Made by a program: the position numbers and the translations under genes
Shown: in pieces, positions 49,591-63,050 of the stretch
Layout of the letters: each line of letters starts with the position of its first letter
How positions within the stretch are numbered: the stretch's first letter is position 1
Notes under the pieces: generated by a model
Told to the model about the DNA's origin: nothing
Seen by the model: the letters and a program-made list of their open reading frames with translations, nothing else
The model's database searches: none
Assembly: GCA_954871525.1 (NCBI GenBank)
Contig: OX940871.1
Coordinates: 22,133,086 to 22,197,085, forward strand
Reading direction: 5' to 3'
Origin: Parietaria judaica
Lineage: Eukaryota; Streptophyta; Magnoliopsida; Rosales; Urticaceae
DNA length: 64,000 nucleotides

Positions 49591-50913
49591 GGTTCGAAAT
49601 TTAGGTCGTAAACAATGTAAAATAAAGAAATTCTATAGGAAATGCTATAGCATTTCCTATGGCATTTCTCGTTAACAATTTAATCCTTGCATATTTTTGC
49701 ATGAGAACTATTGTTATATTCAAATTCCAATGTATAAGCCCTAAAATCTTTATTTTTTAAATTGGTTCGAAATTTTAGGTCGTAAACAATGTAAAATAAA
49801 GAAATGTTATAGGAAATGCCATTCCTCATGGCATTTCTCGTCAACAATTTAATCCTTGCATATTTTTGCATGAGAACTCTTGTTATATTCAAATTCCAAT
49901 GTTTAAGCCCTAAAATAATTATTTTTTTAATTGGTTCGAAATTTACGGTCGTAAACAATGTAAAATAAAGAAATGCTATAGGAAACGCTATAGCATTTCC
50001 TATGGCATTTCTCGTCAACAATTTAATCCTTTCATATTTTTCCATGAGAACGCTTGTAATATTAAAATTCGAATGTATGAGCCCTAAAATCATTATTTTT
50101 CAATTGGTTCGAAATTTTAGACTGTAAACAATGTAAAATAAAGAAATGTTATAGGAAATTTAAAATAAAGAAATGCTATAGCATTTTCTATGGCATTTCT
50201 CGTTAACAATTTAATCCTTGCATATTTTAGCATGAGAACTCTTGTTATATTCAAATTCCAATGTATAAGCCCTAAAATCATCATTTTTTCAATTGGTTCA
50301 AAATTTTAGGTCGTAAACAATGTAAAATAAAGAAATGCTATAGGAAACGCTATAGCATTTCCTATGGCATTTCTCGTCAACAATTTAATCCTTGCATATT
50401 TTTGCATGAGAACGCTTGTAATATTAAAATTCCAATGTATAAGCCCTAAAATTATTATTTTTTCAATTGGTTCGAAATTTAAGGTTGTAAAAAATTAAAA
50501 ATAAAGAAATGCTATAGGAAATGCTATAGCATTTCCAATGGCATTTCTCGTCAACAATTTAATCCTTGCATACTTTTGCATGAGAACTCTTGTTATATTC
50601 AAATTCCAATGTATAAGCCCTAAAATCATTATTTTTTCAATTGGTTCGAGATTTTAGGTCGTAAACAATGTAAAATAAAGAAATGCTATTGGAAATGCTA
50701 TAGCATTTCCTATGGAATTTCTCGTCAACAATTTATGTTGGACATATGTGTCCTTAAACAAGATATTTTATCCATTTGTAATAGATTATGACAAGTCGTT
50801 GAATAAAGATGATGCTTATTATGATAATCTTATTATAATTTCTGGTAGAGTAAAATAGAATGTTTGATTCCTTAGTTCATGAAGGATGCAATTATGTTAT
50901 TATTATCACAACA

Positions 50914-50951
50914 TAAATTGGGTGGGAGCCCAATTATGCAATTATGCAATT
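50914..50951. repeat. Templated filler insertion in the solo LTR
   Basis: Relative to the two complete LTRs, a short GAGTCAA-containing segment is replaced by about 38 bases. These hold TGGGTGGGAGCCCA, copied from the same LTR (51011-51025), and three overlapping GCAATTATG units copied from about 50888. This is a typical outcome of error-prone end joining. Confidence 0.7.
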
Positions 50952-51958
50952 ATGTGAGGAAGAATTTATAATCATAATAAATGAACTTAAAATGTCCGTG
51001 ACCTGATCAACTGGGTGGGAGCCCATTAATCTTATAAGGTCATTAATGTGCCTAAGTGATAATCTTATTCTGGATTTTGTGTGTGTCACACTCACTAGAA
51101 GTGCATTAAGTATGAAGTTTCTTCATACTGGACTGGACCTGACTTAAACTCCGGTAGTTATCATATAAGACCTTCACTGATAACTTGGAGTTGAGTCACT
51201 AGTAGATGATCAAATGGATATTCGATCTAAGTCCTGAGTGATCTTGAGTCCAAGATGCTGACTTGATTGTTCTTTGATTTAACTGTTAAAGAATACGAAA
51301 TATTACCGCTGTTCCCAAAACTATTATTTTGGGAACATGATAGTCAGCAGTAAGGGTAGCTTGGTCATAGACATGGGCATCACACAGCTTTCTTCAGAGT
51401 GATGATGATTCCCTTGATTGGGGGTGGTGAGAAGTGAGAGATACCCATGCGCAACTTATGAATCGAAAACCATAAGTGGGTTACTCATAATATTACCGAC
51501 TGAGTCAAGGATGAAAATACAATGAGGGGCATAACGGTAGAAACCGCCTGCTCATTTGTGAATCATCAAGTGAAAGATCAATAACCCGAATTTGATTGTA
51601 TCAATAAACACCCTGCTATTATAAAGGGAATAATATACCGCATCACTAAAGAGTGCAGCCTCGGGTCTATAGTGGAATCACTTCGAGGTTTGACGAACAA
51701 TTAGAAGTTCGTTGGAGCTTAAGTGATACGGGTCCATGGTCCCCAGGATAGCTCCGTAACGGATGATACGTACGTGATTAAAATACATTCTGGATAATGT
51801 TTAATCATTTGGCTTGACTTATAAAACTGAAAGGTCTGTGACAGACATCGGATTGTTTTATCGTTGGCGTGGCAAAAAGTATCATATTTTGGTACACAAA
51901 ATTAACTGATAAAAAAAAGTTAGAATTTAGATTTTCTATCAGCACGATGTTGTTGGAA

Positions 51959-51998
51959 TTTACACATATTAATATTTATATATATTAATATGTGTAAA
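51959..51998. repeat. New inverted repeat at the deletion point of the solo LTR
   Basis: TTTACACATATTAATAT (51959-51975) is the exact reverse complement of ATATTAATATGTGTAAA (51982-51998), with six bases between. The left arm has no equivalent in the complete LTRs, where the right arm is present. It marks the site of the 260-bp loss. Confidence 0.7.
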
Positions 51999-52438
51999 TT
52001 CGAATTAGAGTTTGATATATGAAACCCTAGTTAAATTCGAATGGCATGATTTGGTATTTCTATATTTGCGGCATAAGTACCAAATGTTTTGGTATTTGGG
52101 CAAATCCCTAAAATCAATATTATCCATTGGATCGGTTATGATTTAATATCAACCGTTGGATTAGGATATTGATATATTCGAAATTAATAACTTGGTGACC
52201 AAGTTATATTTTTCGAATTTGATTAATTAATTGTATCCGTTGGATCGGTCTAAGATTTAATCTTTACCGTCGGATTGAAAATTAATTAATTATATATATA
52301 TCTATATATATTCGAATTATGGTTTAAGGATAAATTCAAAAAATGTTTTCAATTAATCTTTTTATCCTAAACTAATTTGATCCATTAGATCGGTTTTAAA
52401 AATCATCTCAACCGTTGGATCAAGATAATAATGATTCG

Positions 52439-52473
<35 letters not shown>

Positions 52474-55400
52474 AATCGAATTTTATGACGATAAGAAGAT
52501 AAGATTGGATTTTTGATTTATCTAAATCTTTCTTATTTAATTAAATCCCTAATTAATTATATCCATTGGATTTAGATGAGATTAAATCTGGACCATTGGA
52601 TTAAGATAATTAATTATATTTAATTAATAGAATTCGAAATTAGGGAGGGAATATGTCTAATTCAGCTACGGTTTTGAGCCTACAAATAGGAGGCTCATTC
52701 TACTAATTTTTCACACGTTTCCCTGGAGAAAAAATTCGAACTCTCCCTCTTTTTCAGGGTCTGCGAATTTTCTCTCTAATCTATTTCTTCTGGTTCGGCT
52801 TAGGAGACTATTTCTCCGGAAGATTAAAAAGAACCATCAGTTAAGATTTTGCGACGGAGTCCAATAGAATATCCGGGAAGATCACGGGAGATTCCCTCAG
52901 CATCGGCGGAGCCCTGCCCGATTCAGAGCGTGCAGCCGGAAATCGTCAAACGAGGTACGGCCTTATGCATTGGGTTAATAAATGCAAACATTTACTGCTT
53001 TCTATTTATTTCATATTATGACTAGTTTATTAATAATGAGTTATGAATATTAAATTACATAATATTTATCAGATCTTGGGAAATGGTCATTATCCGATAT
53101 TCGGACCGTTGTATGGATAACAAGTTTTTCCGCTTTAAAATAATTTTTTAAATGCTACCCGGACGGTTCGGAGGTATAAATCGTGATAATTATACGGACT
53201 TCGGGACGTGATTTCCAACAGAGAACGCTTGTAATTTTAAAATTCCAATGTATAAGCTCTAAAGTCATTATTTTTTCAATTGGTTCAAAATTTTAGGTTG
53301 TAAACAATGTAAAATAAAGAAATGCTATAGGAAATGCCATAGTATTTCCTATGGCATTTCTCGTCAACAAATTAATTCTTGCATATTTTTGCATGAGAAC
53401 TCTTGTTATATTCAAATTCCAATGTATAAGCCCTAAAATCATTATTTTTTCAATTGGTTTGAAATTTTAGGTTGTAAACAATGTAAAATAAAGAAATGCT
53501 ATACGAAATGCTATAGCATTTCCTATGGCATTTCTCGTTAACAATCTAATCCTTGCAAATTTTTGCATAAGAATGATTGTTATATTAAAATTCCAATGTA
53601 TAAGCCCTAAAATCATTCTTTTTTCAATTGGTTCAAAATTTTAGGTTGTAAACAATGTAAAATAAAGAAATGCTATAGGAAATACTATAGCATTTCCTAT
53701 GGCATTTCTCGTCGACAATTTAATCCTTGCATATTTTTGCATGAGAACGCTTTTAATATTAAAATTCTAATGTATGAGCTTTAAAATCATTATTTTTTCA
53801 ATTGGTTCGAAATTTTAGGTTGTAAACAATGTAAAATAAAGAAATGCTATAGGAAATGCTATGGCATTTCTCGTTAACAACTTCATCCTTATATATTTTT
53901 GCATGAGAACTCTTGTTATATTCAAATTCCAATGTATAAGCCCTAAAATCATTATTTTTTCAATTGGTTCAAATTATAGGTCGTAAACAATGTAAAATAA
54001 AGAAATGCTATAGGAAATACTATAGTATTTCCTATGGCATTTCTCGTCAACAATTTAATACTTGCATATTTTTACATGAGAACGCTTGTAATATTAAAAT
54101 TCCAATGTATAAGCCCTAAAATCATTATTTTTTCAATTGGTTCGTAATTTTAGGTTGTAAACAATGTAAAGCTTTTCCTGTGGCATTTCTCGTCAAAAAT
54201 TTAATCCTTGCATATTTTTGCATGAGAACTATTGTTATATTCAAATTCCAATGTATAAGCCCTAAAATAGTTATTTTTCAATTGGTTCGAAATTTTAGGT
54301 CGTAAACAATGTAAAATAAAGAAATGCTATTGGAAATGCTTTGGCATTTCTGGTCAATAATTTAATCCTTGCATATTTTTTGCATGAGAACGCTTGTAAT
54401 ATTAAAATTCCAATGTATAAGCCGTAAAATCATTATTTTTTCAATTTGTTCAAAATTTTAGGTTGTAAACAATATAAAATAAAGAAATGCTATAGGAAAT
54501 GCGGCATTTCTCGTCAACAATTTAATCCTTGCAAATTTTTGCATGAATCATTATTTTTTTAATTGGTTCAAAATTTTAGGCTGTAAACAATGTAAAATAA
54601 AGAAATTTTTTAGGAAATGCTATGGCATTTCTCGTTAACAATTTATTCCTTGCTTATTTTGTCATGGGAACTCTTATTATATTGAAATTCCAATGTATAA
54701 TCCCTAAAATCATTATTTTTTTAATTGGTTCGAAATTTTAGGTTGTAAACAATGTAAAATAAAGAAATCCTATAGGAAATGTTGGCGTTTCTCATCAACA
54801 ATTTAATCCTTGCATATTTTTGCATGAGAATGCTTTCAATATTAAAATTCCAATGTATAAGCCCTAAAATAATTATTTTTTCAATTGGTTCAAAAGTTTA
54901 TGTTGTAAAAAATATAAAATAAAGAAATGCTATAAGAAATAGCATTTCCTATGGCATTTCTCGTAAACAATTTAATCCTTGAATATTTTTGCATGGGAAC
55001 GCTTGTAATATTAAAATTCCAATGTATAAGCCCTAAAATCATTATTTTTTCAATTGGTTTGAAATTTTAGGTTGTAAACAATGTAAAATAAAGAAATGCT
55101 ATAGGAATTGCGAGAATTTCCTATGGCATTTCTCGTCAACTATTTAATCCTTGCATATTTTTGCATGAGAACGCTTGTAATATTCAAATTCTAATGTATA
55201 AGCCCCAAAATCATTATTTTTTCAATTGGTTAGAATATTTAGGTTGTAAACAATGTAAAATAAAGAAATGCTATAGCATATCCTATGGCATTTCTCGTCA
55301 ACAACTTAATCCTTGCATATTTTTGCATAAGAACGCTTGTAGTATTAAAATTCTAATGTATAAGCCCTAAAATCATTATTTTTTCAATTGGTTCAAAGTT

Positions 55401-58084
55401 TTAGGTTGTAAACAATGTAAAATAAAGAAATGCTATAGAAAATGCTATGGCATTTCTCGTCAACAATTTAATCCTTGCATATTTTTGCATGAGACTGCTT
55501 GTAATATTAAAATTCCAATGAATAAGCCCTAAAATCATTATTTTTTCAATTGGTTCAAAGTTTTAGGTTCTAAACAATGTAAAATAAAGAAATTCTATAG
55601 GAAATGCTATGGCATTTCTCGTCAACAATTTAATCCTTGCATATTTTTGCATGAGAACGATTGTTATATTAAAATTCCAATGTATAAGCTCTAAAATCAT
55701 TATTTTTTCAATTGGTTTGAAATTTTAGGTTGTAAACAATGTAAAATAAAAAATGCTATAGGAAATGCTCCTATGGCTATTCTCGTCAACAATTTAATCC
55801 TTGCATATTTTCGCATGAGAACTCTTGTTATATTTAAATTCCAATGTATAAGCCCTAAAATCATTATTTTTTCAATTGATTCGAAATTTTAGGTTGTAAA
55901 CAATGTAAAATAAAGAAATGCTATAGGAAATGCTATAGCATTTCCTACGGCATTTCTCGTCAACAATTTAATCCTTGCATATTTTTGCATGAGAACACTT
56001 GTAATATTAAAATTCCAATGTATGAGCCCTAAAATCAATATTTTTTCAATTGGTTCGAAATTTTAGGTTGTAAACAATGTAAAATAAAGAAATTCTATGG
56101 AATTTCTCGTTAACAATTTAATCCTTGCATATTTTTGCATGAGAACTCTTGTTATATTCAAATTCAAATGTATAAGCCCTAAAATCATTATTTTTTCAAT
56201 TGTTTCAAAATTTTAGGTCGTATACAATGCAAAGTAAAGAAATACTATAAGAAGTGCTAGCATTTCCTATGGCATTTCTCGTCAACAATTTAATCCTTTC
56301 ATATTTTTGCATGAGAACGCTTGTAATACTCAAATTCCAATGTATAAGCCCTAAAATCATTATTTTTTTCAATTGGATCAAAACTTTAGGTTAGCATTTC
56401 CTAGGGGATTTCTCGTCAACAATTTAATCCTTGCGTATTTTTGCATGAGAACTTTTGTTATATTCAAATTCTAATATATAAGCCCTAAAATCATTATTTT
56501 TCAATTGGTTTAAATGTTTAGGTCGTAAACAATGTAAAATAAAGAAATTCTATAGGAAATGCAATAGCATTTCCTATGGCATTTCTCGTCAACAATTTAA
56601 TCCTTGCATATTTTTGCTTGATAACGGTTGTAATATTCAAATTCCAATGTATAAGCCCTAAAATCATTATTTTTTGAATTGGTTCAAAATTTTAGGTTCT
56701 AAACAATGTAAAATAAAGAAATTCTATAGGAATGGCATTTCTCGCCAACAATGTAATCCTTGCATATTTTTGCACGATAACGTTTGTAATATTCAAATTC
56801 CAATGTATAAGCCCTAAAATCATTATTTTTTCAATTGGTTCGAAATTGTAAGTTGTAAACAATGTAAAATAAAGAAATACTATAGCGTTTCCTATGGCCT
56901 TTCTCGTCAACAATTTAATCCTTGCATATTTTTGCATGAGAACTCTTATTATATTCAAATTCCAATATATAAGCCCTAAAATCATTATTTTTTCAGTTGG
57001 TTCGAAATTTTAGGTCGTAAAAAATGTAAAATAAAGAAATGCTATAGGAAATGCTATCGCATTTCTAATGGCATTTCTCGTCAACAATTTAATCCTTGCA
57101 TATTTTTGCATGAGAACGCTTGTAATATTAAAATTCCAATGTATGAGCCCAAAAATCATTATTTTTTCATTTGGTTCGAAATTTTAGGTTGTAAACAACG
57201 TAAAATAAAGAAATGCAATAGGAAATGCTATGGAATTTCTGGTTAACAATTAAATCCTTGCATATTTTTGCATGAGAACTCTCTATATTCAAATTCCAAT
57301 GTATAAGCCCTAAAATCATTATTTTTTCAATTGGTTCGAAATTTTAGGTTGTAAACAATGTAAAATAAAGAAATGCTATAGGAAATGCTATAATTTAATC
57401 CTTGCCCATTTTTGCATGAAAACGCTTTTAATATTCAAATTTCAATGTATAAGCCCCAAAATAATTATTTTTTCAATTGGTTCGAAATTTTAGGTTGTAA
57501 ACAATGTAAAATAAAGAAATTCTATACGAAATGCTATGGCATTTCCTATGGCATTTCTCGTCAACAATTTAATCGTTGCATATTTTTGCACGACAACGCT
57601 TGTAATTTTCAAATTCCAATGTATAAGCCCTAAAATCATTATTTTTTCAATAGGTTCGAAATTTTAGGTTGTAAACAATATAAAATAAAGAAATGCTATA
57701 GGAAATGTTATAGCATTTCCTATGGCATTTCTCGTCAACAATTTAATCCTTGCATATTTTTTCATGAGAATGCTTGTAATATTAAAATTCCAATGTATAA
57801 GCCCTAAAATAATTATTTTTTTAATTGGTTCGAAATTTTAGCTTGTAAACAATGTAAAATAAAGAAATGCTATAGGAAATGTTATAGCATTTCCTATGTC
57901 ATTTCTCGTCAACAATTTAATCCGTGCATATTTTTGCATGAGAACTCTTGTTATATTCAAATTCCAATGTATAAGCCCTAAAATCATTATTTTTTCAATT
58001 GGTTAGAAATTTTAGGTCGTAAACAATGTAAAATAAAGAAATGCTATAGGAAATGCTATAGCATTTCATTTCCTAAGGCATTTC

Positions 58085-59055
58085 TCGTCAACAATTTAAT
58101 CCTTGCATATTTTTGCATGGGAACGATTGTAATATTAAAATTCCAATGTATAAGCCTTAAAATCATAATTTTTTCAATTGGTTCGAAATTTAAGGTTGTA
58201 AACAATGTAAAATAAAGAAATGCCATAGGAAATACTATAGCATTTCCTATGGCATTTCTCGTCAACAATTTACTCCTTGCATATTTTTGCACGACAACGC
58301 TTGTAATATTGAAATACCAATGTATAAGCCCTAAAATCAAAGGTTGTAAACAATGTATAATAAGGAAATGCTTTAGCATTTCCTATGGCAGTTCTCGTCA
58401 ACAATTTAATCCTTGCATATTTTTGCATGAGAACTCTTGTTATATTAAAATTCTAATGTATAAGCCATAAAATAATTATTTTTTCAATTGGTTCGATATT
58501 TTAGGTTGTAAATAATGTAAAATAAAGAATTTCTATAAGAAATGCTATAGCAATTCCTATGGCATTCCTCGTCAACAATTTAATCCTTGCATATTTTTGC
58601 ATGAGAACGATTGTAATATTAAAATTCCAATGTATAAGCCTTAAAATCATAATTTTTTCAATTGGTTCGAAATTTAAGGTTGTAAACAATGTAAAATAAA
58701 GAAATGCCATAGGAAATGCTATAGCATTTCTTATGGCATTTCTCGTCAACAATTTACTCCTTGCATATTTTTGCACGACAACGCTTGTAATATTGAAATT
58801 CCAATGTATAAGCCCTAAAATCAAAGGTTGTAAACAATGTATAATAAAGAAATGCTATAGCATTTCCTATGGCAGTTCTCATCAACAATTTAATCCTTGC
58901 ATATTTTTGCATGAGAACTCTTGTTATATTAAAATTCTAATGTATAAGCCATAAAATAATTATTTTTTCAATTGGTTCGATATTTTAGGTTGTAAATAAT
59001 GTAAAATAAAGAATTTCTATAAGAAATGCTATAGCAATTCCTATGGCATTTCTCG
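58085..59055. repeat. Higher-order repeat of 484 bp, two copies
   Basis: A three-monomer unit with one shortened monomer (CTAAAATCAAAGGTTGTAAA, missing the ATTATTTTTTCAATTGGTTC part) is repeated exactly 484 bp apart. TTGCACGACAACGC and TTCGATATTTTAGG with GAATTTCTATAAG recur in the same order. Confidence 0.85.
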
Positions 59056-61740
59056 TCAACAATTTAATCCTTGCATATTTTTGCATGAGAACTCTTGTTA
59101 TATTCAATATCCAATGTATAAGCCCTAAAATCATTATTTATTCAATTGGTTCGAAATTTTAGGTCTTAAACAGTGTAAAATAAAGAAATGCAATAGGAAA
59201 TACTATAGCATTTCCTATGGCATTTCTCGTCAACAATTTACTCCTTGCATATTTTTGCATGAGAACGCTTGTAATATTAAAATTCCAATGTATAAGCCCT
59301 AAAATCATTACTTTTTCAATTGGTTAGAAATTTTTAAGGTTGTAAAAAATGTAAAATAAAGAAATGCTATAGGAAATGCTATAGCATTTCCTATGGCATT
59401 TCACGTCAACAATTTAATCCTTAAATATTTTTGCATGAGAACGCTTGTAATATTAAAATTCCAATGAATAAGCCCTAAAGTCAATATTTTTTCAATTGGT
59501 TCGAAATTTTAGGTTGTAAACAATGAAAAATAAAGAAATGCTATAGGAAATACATTTCCTATGGAATTTCTCGTCAACCATTTAATCCTTGCATATTTTT
59601 GCATGAGAACGCTTGTAATATTAAAATTCCAATGTATAAGCCCTAAAATCATTATTTTTTCAATTGGTTCGAAATTTAAGGTTGTAAAAAATGTAAAATA
59701 AAGAAATGCTATAGGAAATGCTATAGCATTTCCTATTGCATTTCTCGTCAATAATTTAATCCTTGCATATTTTTGCATGATAATGCTTGTAATATTAAAA
59801 TTCCAATATATAAGCCCTAAAATCATTATTTTTTCAATTGGTTCAAAAATTAAGTTTGTAAAAAATGTAAAATAAAGAAATGCTATAGGAAATGCTATAG
59901 CATTTCCTATGGCATTTCTCGTCAACAATTTAATCCTTGTATATTTTTGCATGAGAACTCTTGTTATATTCAAATTCCAATGTATAAGCCCTAAAATCAT
60001 TATTTTTCAATTGGTTCAAAATTTTAAGTCGTAAACAAATAAAATAAAGAAATGCTATAGGAATTGCGACTCGTCTACAATTTAATCCTTGCATATTTTT
60101 GCATGAGAACGCTTGTTATATTAAAATTCTAATGTATAAGCCTTAAAATCATCATTTTTTAAATTGGTTCAAAATTTAAGGTTGTAAAAAATGAAAATAA
60201 AGAAATGCTATAGGAAATACTATAGCATTTCCTATAACATTTCTCGTGAACAATTTAATCCTTTCATATTTTTGCATGATAACTCTTGTTATATTCAAAT
60301 TCCAATGTATAAGCCATAAAATCATTATTTTTTCAATTGGTTCGAAATATTAGGTCGTAAACAATGTAAAATAAAGAAATGCTATAGGAATTGCTATAAC
60401 ATTTCCTATGGAATTTCTCGTCAACAATTTAATTCTTGCATATTTTTGCATGAGAACACTTGTAATGTTAAAATTCCAATGTATAAGCCCTAAAATAATT
60501 ATTTTTTCAATTGGTTCGAAATTTAAGGTTGTAAAAAATATAAAATAAAGAAATGCTATAGGAAATTCTATAGCATTTCCTATGACATTTCTCGTTAACA
60601 ATTTAATCCTTGCATATTTTTGCATGAGAACTCTTGTTATATTCAAATTCCAATGTATAAGCCCTATAATCATTATTTTTTCAATTAGTTCGAAATTTTA
60701 GGTCGTAAACGATCTAAAATAAAGAAATGCTATAGGAAGTGCTATAGCGTTTCCTATGGCATTTCTCGTAAACAATTTAATCTTTGCATATTTTTGCATG
60801 AGAACGCTTGTAATAGTAAAATTCCAATGTATAAGCCCTAAAATCATTATTTTTTCAATTGGTTCGAATTTAAGGTCGTAAAAAATGTAGAATAAAGATA
60901 TGCTATTGGAAATGCTCTAGGTAGCATTTCCTATGGCATTTCTCGTCAACAATTTACTCCTTGCATATCTTTGCATGAGAACGCTTGTAATATCAAAATT
61001 CCAATGTATAAGCCCTAAAATCATTATTTTTTCAATTGGTTCAAAATTTAAGGTTGTAAAAAATGTAAAATAAAGATATGCTATAGGAAGTTCTATAGCA
61101 TTTCTTATGGAATTTCTCGTCAACAATTTAATCCTGTCATATTTTTGCATGAGAACGCTTGTAATATTAAAATTCTAATGTATAAGCCCTAAAATAATTA
61201 TTTTTTCAATTGGTTCGAAATTTTAGGTTGTAAACAATGTAAAATAAAGAAATGCTATACGAAATGCTATAGCATTTCCTATGCCATTTCTCGTCAATAA
61301 TTTAATCCTTGCATTATTTTGCATGAGAACTCTTGTTATATTCAAATTCCAATGTATAAGCCCTAAAATGATTTTTTTTTCAATTGGTTCGAAATTTTAG
61401 GTCGTAAACAATGTAAAATAAAGAAATGCTATAGGAAATACATTTCCTATGGCATTTCTCGTCAACAATTTAATCCTTGCATATTTTTGCATAAGAACGC
61501 TTCTAATATTAAAATTCCAATGTATAAGCCCAAAAATAATTATTTTTTCAATTGGTTCGAAATTTAAGGTTGTGAAAAATGTAAAATAAAGAAATGCTGT
61601 AGGAAATTCTATAGCATTTCCTATGGCATTTCTCGTGAACAATTTAATCCTTCCATATTTTTGCATGACAACTCTTGTTATATTCAAATTCCAATGTATT
61701 AGCCCTAAAATCATCATTTTTTCAATTGGTTCAAAATTTT

Positions 61741-63050
61741 AGGTCGTAAACAATGAAAATAAAGAAATGCTATAGCAATTGCTACTCGTCAACAATTTAA
61801 TCCTTGCATATTTTTGCCTGAGAACGCATGTAATATTAAATTTCCAATATATAAGCCCTAAAATCATTATTTTTTCAATTGGTTCAAAATTCAAGGTTGT
61901 AAAAAATGAGAAATAAAGAAATGCTCTAGGAAATGCTATAGCATTTCCTATGGCATTTCTCGTCAACAATTTAATCCTTCCATATTTTTGCATGAGAACG
62001 CTTGTAATACTAAAATTCCAATGTAATAAGCCTTAATATCATTATTTTTTCAATTGGTTCGAAATTTAAGGTTGTAAAAAATGTAAAATAAAGAAATGCT
62101 ATAGGAAATGCTATAGCATTTCCTATGGCATTTCTCGTCAACAATTTAATCCTTGCATATTTTTGCATGAGAACTCTCGTTATATTCAAATTCCAATGTA
62201 TAAGCCCTGAAATCATTATTTTTTCAATTGGTTCGAAATTTTAGGTCGTAAACAATGAAAATAAAGAAATGCTATAGGAATTGCTACTCGTCAACAATAT
62301 AATCCTTGCATATTTTTGCATGAGAATGCTTGTAATATTAAAATTCCAATGTATAAGCCCTAAAATCATTTTTTTATTCAATTGGTTCAAAATTTAAGGT
62401 TGTAAAAAATGAAAAAAATAAAGGATTGCTATAGGAAATGTTATAGCATTTCCTATGGCATTTCTCGTCAACAATTTAATTCTTGCATATTTTTGCATGA
62501 GAAAGCTTGTAATACTAAAATTCCAATGTATAAGCCCTAAAATAATTATTTTTTCAATTGGTTCGAAATTTAAGGTTGTAAAAAATGTAAAATAAAGAAA
62601 TGCTATAGGAAATGCTATAGCATTTCCTATGGCATTTCTCGTCAACAATTTAATTCTTGCATATTTTTGCATGAGAACTCTCGTTATATTTAAATTCCAA
62701 TGTATAAGCCCAGGAATCATTATTTTTTCAATTGGTTCGAAATTTTAGGTCGTAAACAATGAAAATAAAGAAATGATATAGGAATTGCTACTCGTCAACA
62801 ATTTAATCCTTGCATATTTTTGCCTGAGAACGCTTGTAATATTAAAATTCCAATGTATAAACCATAAAATCATTATTTTTTCAATTGGTTCAAAATTCAA
62901 GGTTGTAAAAAATGAAAAATAAAGAAATGCTCTAGGAAATGCTATAGCATTTCCTATGGAATTTCTAGTCAAAAATTTAATCCTTGCATATTTTTGCATG
63001 AGAACTCTTGTTATATTCAAATTCCAATGTATAAGCCCTAAAATCATTAT
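61741..63050. repeat. Higher-order repeat of about 503 bp (three monomers)
   Basis: AGGTCGTAAACAATGAAAAT followed by a core collapsed to GGAATTGCTACTCGTC occurs at 61741, 62243 and 62747. A related collapsed core lies near 60061. Also, GCTCTATGATTTCCTATGG recurs at 63103 and 63782, a step of four monomers. Confidence 0.75.

Larger units (their letters stand above)
19235..50735 (-). repeat. Satellite array, third block (31.5 kb)
   Basis: About 180 monomers lie in the same orientation as the second block with no other insertion. Full monomers are 174 bp. Type A has AACGCTTGTAATATTAAAAT and usually GGTTGTAAA. Type B has AACTCTTGTTATATTCAAAT and usually GGTCGTAAACAATG. Type A units with AAATTTAAGG remain open in one minus-strand frame of 58 codons per monomer, giving frames of up to 219 codons (42830-43489). 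Units with AAATTTTAGG have TAA there. I treat those frames as a by-product of a period divisible by three. Several higher-order duplications are listed separately. Confidence 0.95.
50736..53220 (+). mobile_element. Solo LTR of the same copia family, internally deleted
   Basis: The sequence begins TGTTGGACATATGTG and ends TTTCCAACA like the LTRs of the full element, but is 2485 bp long. It lacks about 260 bp near 51957, where a new inverted repeat sits, and about 40 bp near 52861. It carries a filler insertion at about 50914-50951. The TATA box reads TACAAATA. The left flank ends CAATTTA and the right flank begins GAGAACGC, so there is no target duplication. It is non-coding. Confidence 0.93.

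Noticed and set aside
19235..50735. CRISPR-like array of regularly spaced palindromic repeats
   Set aside because: The repeats are tandem with no unique spacers, the whole 174-bp unit is repeated, and the setting is a plant genome with copia elements.
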